From assembly GCA_046347625.1 (NCBI GenBank), contig JAXMFU010000005.1:434001-498000 (forward strand): a DNA stretch of 64,000 nucleotides, in the 5' to 3' direction. This document shows, piece after piece, positions 60,453 through 64,000 of this stretch (the first letter of the stretch is position 1; each line of letters opens with the position of its first letter). Both the position numbers and the translations under genes were made by a program. This stretch comes from CAIMUS01 sp046347625. Its GTDB lineage: Bacteria; Pseudomonadota; Gammaproteobacteria; Competibacterales; Competibacteraceae. The notes under the pieces are model-generated. The model ran no database searches and was not told the DNA's origin. It was given only the letters and a program-made list of their open reading frames with translations.

Positions 60453-62708
60453 CTACTCCTCTTCCACCGGCAACTGCCAATACCGCCGCCGCTGCTGGCG
60501 GTACAGTTCCGGCTGAAGCTCGCCGTTGTGGTGGGGATGGAAGCTGATGCCACCCCCGCTTGCCGTATCCAGAACGGTGGCACCACTGGCACGATAGGCC
60601 GCCGCCGACCTCGGACGGTCACCGGCGAACAGCACATAATGCGGCTTGACGGCGGCGACGAAAGTCGGCGGTAGCTCATGCTTGGGAGCCACCAGAATGT
60701 CCGCCGTCAGCCCGGCACTGTAGGACTGTGCCAGCGTGTCTGCCACCGGCGCGCCGATGGCGCCGGGCAACAGTAATCGCTGTTTGCCACTCACCAGTAG
60801 CACGCAGGAATTGTCGGCGCCGCTGAAAGGACTGTCGGTAGGCGGATGCAGGATTTGAAACCGCACCTCATCCCAGGTCCATTCCCGCCCGACCTGGCAG
60901 GGTTCGGCGCCTTCCACCGGGATTGCCCGAGTGGAAGGGGTAAGAACGAGTAAGGGTGTGTACTGCTCCAACAGGGAACGGGCGCCGCCCAGATGGGCGT
61001 TGTCAGCCTGACTGAGGATCAGCGTATCCACCTGGCGGATCCCTTCCTGCCGCAAATAGGGCACCAGTACCTGGCGTCCCGCGTCGAGTCCGCCGCGGCG
61101 AGGACCGGTATCGTAGATCAATACATGCCGGGCGGTACGTACCACCGCCGCCAGCCCCTGGTCCACATCCAGCAGAGTAAGCCAGACTTCGCCGGGTGCC
61201 GGCTCCGGGGTCGGCGGGAATAGTAAGGGCAGCAGCAGGACGGCGCCCAACCAGCGCGCCGGCATTCCCCGGGGTGCCAGCAACCAGAGCAAACCCGGCA
61301 GAGCAAAAATCAGGACCCATAAGGGTGGTGCCGGCCAATAAATCAACGCCCAAGGCGAAGCGCCCAACCAGACGAGAAAACGCCAGAGCCAGTCCAACGT
61401 GAGGGCCGCGAGTTGCAACAGCCAGCCTTCCAAGGTCGAACTGATTCCGCCGACCAGCGCCGCCACCAGGGTCAGGGGTACTACCGTGACCGTCGTCCAG
61501 GGAATGGCCACCAGGTTGGCCGGTGGCGCCAGCAGGGGAATCTGTTTAAACAGAAGCAGGGTCAGAGGTAACAGCGCCAGGGTGATCGCTATCTGTAAGC
61601 TCAGCCATTCCCGAAGAGGTGCTTGCAAACGTCGGCCACTGACGGCATAGAGAATCGCCGCCACCGCACCGAACGACAGCCAGAAACCATAATTCAATGG
61701 AGCCGTCGGGTCGCCGATCAGCACCGCTATCAAGGCCAATGCCAGAATACGGCTGGGAACCACGGCGCGTTGGGCAAACAGTGCCAGCAGAGCGACGGCG
61801 AGCATGACCCAGGAGCGTTGGGTCGGCAGGGATAAACCGGAAAGCAACGAATAGATGCCCGCGGCCAGCAGGGCAAGCAGAGCCGCCACCTTCGTGACCG
61901 GCCAGCGTTGGACCGGTGCCGGCAGCCAACCCCAGCAAAAACGGATCAGACCGAATATCAAACCGGCGACCATCCCGATATGCAGGCCGGAAACCGAGAT
62001 CAAGTGACCGGTGCCGGTACGGGTAAACACATTCCATTGCTGCTGTGGGATGCCCTGTTGATCGCCGATGGCCAGGGCGGTCAGGATACCGACATAGGGG
62101 CTATCCGGCAGAAACCGGGCAAAATCTGCGGCCAGCCTCTGGCGTAAACGGTCCAGCGGATAACGGGCAGCCGGCTGGAGCAATCGAGCCGCAGGCCGAT
62201 GGCGGACTTGGCCGATTGCGGCAACGCCGATGCTGTACAGCCACTGCTCCCGATCGAAACCACCCGGGTTGGCCGGGCCGCGCGGACGGTGTAGCCGTAC
62301 CGTAAGTTCCCAGTGGTCGCCGACCTGCAGGGGAGGGGAGGGATCGTACCAGTTCAGCCGCAGTTGCCCGTGAAAGGGAATCACAGTATCGTCCCGATAC
62401 AGGGTGTCGACGGTCAGCAGAAACCGGGTGCTGTGTTGTTGCTTGAAGGGAATAGACGCCACCCAGCCGCTGACGCGCAGGTCGGCGCCTTCCAGTTCCG
62501 AAGGAAGCTGGCTCAACAGCAATGGTTCACTGCGCCACAAAGCCCAGAGAAAGCCTGCCAGCCCCCAGGCGGGCAGACGCAGGCAGGGCAGGTAATAACC
62601 CAGCGCCAGCACGCCCGGCAAGGCCCAAATCCAGTGCCGGTCCGGCGCTTCAGCCAGACTGTGAAACAGCAGCATGCCGCAAAGCAGGGCAAGAGCGCCA
62701 AGGCGCAT
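60453..62708 (-). CDS. comEC: DNA internalization competence protein ComEC/Rec2
   Basis: A 751-residue polytopic inner-membrane protein with the three ComEC parts. There is an N-terminal soluble domain (DUF4131) after two membrane helices, then a channel domain with GTGHLISVSGLHIGMVAGLI, RSWVMLAVALLALF and many hydrophobic segments. A C-terminal metallo-beta-lactamase domain follows (LLDVDQGLAAVV, then LILSQADNAHLGGARSLL). It passes single-stranded DNA into the cytoplasm. The usual H-x-x-x-D-H type metal motif reads Q-A-D-N-A-H here, so the nuclease site may be impaired. Confidence 0.92.
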   Translation of the reverse strand: MRLGALALLCGMLLFHSLAEAPDRHWIWALPGVLALGYYLPCLRLPAWGLAGFLWALWRSEPLLLSQLPSELEGADLRVSGWVASIPFKQQHSTRFLLTVDTLYRDDTVIPFHGQLRLNWYDPSPPLQVGDHWELTVRLHRPRGPANPGGFDREQWLYSIGVAAIGQVRHRPAARLLQPAARYPLDRLRQRLAADFARFLPDSPYVGILTALAIGDQQGIPQQQWNVFTRTGTGHLISVSGLHIGMVAGLIFGLIRFCWGWLPAPVQRWPVTKVAALLALLAAGIYSLLSGLSLPTQRSWVMLAVALLALFAQRAVVPSRILALALIAVLIGDPTAPLNYGFWLSFGAVAAILYAVSGRRLQAPLREWLSLQIAITLALLPLTLLLFKQIPLLAPPANLVAIPWTTVTVVPLTLVAALVGGISSTLEGWLLQLAALTLDWLWRFLVWLGASPWALIYWPAPPLWVLIFALPGLLWLLAPRGMPARWLGAVLLLPLLFPPTPEPAPGEVWLTLLDVDQGLAAVVRTARHVLIYDTGPRRGGLDAGRQVLVPYLRQEGIRQVDTLILSQADNAHLGGARSLLEQYTPLLVLTPSTRAIPVEGAEPCQVGREWTWDEVRFQILHPPTDSPFSGADNSCVLLVSGKQRLLLPGAIGAPVADTLAQSYSAGLTADILVAPKHELPPTFVAAVKPHYVLFAGDRPRSAAAYRASGATVLDTASGGGISFHPHHNGELQPELYRQQRRRYWQLPVEEE

Positions 62709-62774
62709 GGGAAATTACCGAAAATGATGGATAATAGAATTGCCTTTTTAGCTTAGCACGCGCATAACGATCGC

Positions 62775-63308
62775 ATGGTCAAACGAGTTCTTAAAAATTA
62801 TCTGCCGGATCATCAGAAAATCCGTGAGCACAAAAATTTACAGATTTTCGGAGAACGCCTGCATGATCCCAATCTCTGGCATCTGAATCGCCGTTCGGTG
62901 CCCGGTGCGGTGGGCATAGGGCTTTTTATCGCCCTGATTCCGCTGCCCGTCCATACCCCGCTGGCGGCGATTATGGCAATCTGGCTGCGGTTGAATTTGC
63001 CGGTAACCCTGGTGGCGGCTTATCTCACCAATCCGCTTACCATCCCCCCGATCTTTTATTTTGCCTACAAAGTGGGCGCCTGGATGCTGGCTATTCCGCC
63101 GCATGAATTCAATATCGAGTTTTCCCTCGATTGGTTGCTGCATGAAACCGGGGCAATCTGGTTGCCTCTGCTGGTTGGCTCGCTGACGGTGGGATTGGTG
63201 CTGGGGATTGTCAGTTATCTGGCTATCAATCTGTTCTGGCGTTATGGCATCGTGCGTCGGCGCCGCCGGTTACTCAAAGCCCGGTTGCAGCCGGGCGCGG
63301 AAACGTAG
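62775..63308 (+). CDS. DUF2062 membrane protein
   Basis: A 177-residue protein of the DUF2062 family. A basic N-terminus (VKRVLKNYLPDHQKIREHKN) precedes the family block NRRSVPGAVGIGLFIALIPL, then YLTNPLTIPPIFYFAYKVGA and a C-terminal membrane helix VGLVLGIVSYLAINLFWRYG. Three to four membrane helices are expected. The function is unknown. It is divergent from comEC and convergent with lolD. Confidence 0.9.
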   Translation: MVKRVLKNYLPDHQKIREHKNLQIFGERLHDPNLWHLNRRSVPGAVGIGLFIALIPLPVHTPLAAIMAIWLRLNLPVTLVAAYLTNPLTIPPIFYFAYKVGAWMLAIPPHEFNIEFSLDWLLHETGAIWLPLLVGSLTVGLVLGIVSYLAINLFWRYGIVRRRRRLLKARLQPGAET

Positions 63309-63326
63309 TCTCATTGGCCACAGATT

Positions 63327-63385
63327 CTGTAGGAGCGAGCTTGCTCGCGAATTCGGTCGATTCGCGAGCAAGCTCGCTCCTACAG
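63327..63385. repeat. REP-like palindrome (CTGTAGGAGCGAGC family)
   Basis: A perfect 26-bp inverted repeat: 63327-63352 with 63360-63385 and a 7-base loop. It shares GTAGGAGCG with the 3286 and 28784 palindromes. Lying between convergent genes, it could also serve as a bidirectional transcription terminator. Confidence 0.82.
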
Positions 63386-63393
63386 TAGCCTAC

Positions 63394-64000
63394 TCAGGTT
63401 TCCCGATACAGCGAGCCATCCACCAGCCGCCAGATACCATCCAACCGGGATGCCAGCACTTCATCGTGAGTGACGATAACGAAGCTGGTGGCCAGCGAGC
63501 GGTTCAATTCCAACATCAACTGAAACACCTGTTCGGCACTACGCCGGTCCAGGTTGCCGGTCGGCTCGTCAGCGAGCACGCAGGCCGGTTGCGTGATCAA
63601 TGCCCGCGCCACCGCCGCGCGCTGACGCTCGCCACCGGACAGTTCACCCGGTTTATGGGTCAACCGCCGGCCCAGCCCGACTTTGTCCAATAGTTCCGTG
63701 GCCTGCCGGGCCGCTTTTACGGTTGGCTCGCCGCGAATCAGCAGTGGCATCGCCACGTTTTCCAGGGCGGTGAATTCCGGTAACAGGTGATGGAACTGAT
63801 AGACAAAGCCCATCAGTCGGTTGCGCAACCGACCGCGCTGTGCATCACCCATCCGGGTCAGATTATGCCGGTCGATAATAACTTCCCCGGCGGTCGGAAT
63901 ATCCAACCCGCCCAGCAGATGCAGCAAAGTGCTCTTGCCGGCACCGGAACTGCCGACGATGGCGACCCGTTCGCCGCGGGCAAGGGTGAAATTGATCTCC
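63394..64000 (-). CDS. lolD: Lipoprotein-releasing ABC transporter ATPase LolD (5' end outside window)
   Basis: An ATP-binding subunit, partial at its N-terminus: the open frame continues through the window edge. Walker A is GSSGAGKST (near 63950), the Q-loop region is GFVYQFHHLLPEFTALENV, the signature is LSGGERQR, Walker B is VLADEPTGNLD, and the switch His is in VIVTHDE. The FVYQFHHLLPEF block is characteristic of LolD, which powers release of outer-membrane lipoproteins from the inner membrane with LolCE. ATG 63927 is internal and not the start. Confidence 0.93.
   Translation of the reverse strand, partial: EINFTLARGERVAIVGSSGAGKSTLLHLLGGLDIPTAGEVIIDRHNLTRMGDAQRGRLRNRLMGFVYQFHHLLPEFTALENVAMPLLIRGEPTVKAARQATELLDKVGLGRRLTHKPGELSGGERQRAAVARALITQPACVLADEPTGNLDRRSAEQVFQLMLELNRSLATSFVIVTHDEVLASRLDGIWRLVDGSLYRET

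Overview
The window is a GC-rich chromosomal segment from a Gram-negative proteobacterium, most likely a gammaproteobacterium. The basis is its housekeeping set: an HrpA RNA helicase, DapC, AcsA, a LiuR-controlled leucine degradation operon, ComEC and LolD. A Competibacter-like relative would fit, but that is a guess from general gene content. Two stretches (about 9.3-14.8 kb and 24.8-28.7 kb) are clearly more AT-rich than the rest and look acquired.

Layout. 0-9.3 kb: 3'-truncated hrpA, a cold-shock gene with a duplicated tail, an IS1 remnant, and a DUF2760 / Hsp70 / aspartic protease / Hsp70-DUF3731 operon. 9.4-14.8 kb: one membrane glycosyltransferase-like gene cut into three pieces by an IS21 element and an IS982-like element. 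Removing both elements and one copy of each target duplication restores a 672-residue frame. 15-24.4 kb: dapC, a lipid-kinase gene overlapping a Tam41-like nucleotidyltransferase gene, a phosphoesterase, a GT-B glycosyltransferase, a sirtuin, a DUF1499 protein, acsA and a YdcH-like protein. 24.8-29.6 kb: a restriction-modification island with two DNA methyltransferases, a phospholipase-D-fold nuclease and a PD-(D/E)XK-like protein. It abuts a fragment of an MMPL-type exporter. 29.8-34.9 kb: an aryl-polyene-like fatty acid synthase tail (ketosynthase, ketosynthase-like partner, ketoreductase, GT2) followed by MipA/OmpV and a polysaccharide deacetylase. 35.8-44.6 kb: liuR and the leucine/isovalerate operon, with two perfect palindromic operators. 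44.7-46.6 kb: fatty acyl-CoA reductase.

46.9-60.4 kb is a second defence and toxin-antitoxin island: DUF4258/DUF2283, a large type IIG enzyme, MntA-HepT, a TIR-TM-TPR protein, a WD40-caspase lipoprotein, a HigBA relic and HicAB. The caspase gene is split by a second, apparently identical IS21 copy. Excising it with one 7-bp target copy gives a continuous 979-residue protein. 60.4-64 kb returns to core genes: comEC, a DUF2062 gene and lolD (5' end outside).

The most unusual item is the WD40-caspase lipoprotein plus TIR-TM-TPR gene pair at 52.5-59.5 kb. Predicted topology puts the TIR domain in the cytoplasm and the TPRs, WD40 propeller and caspase domain outside the inner membrane. Intergenic spaces carry several families of palindromic repeats (REP/MITE-like).
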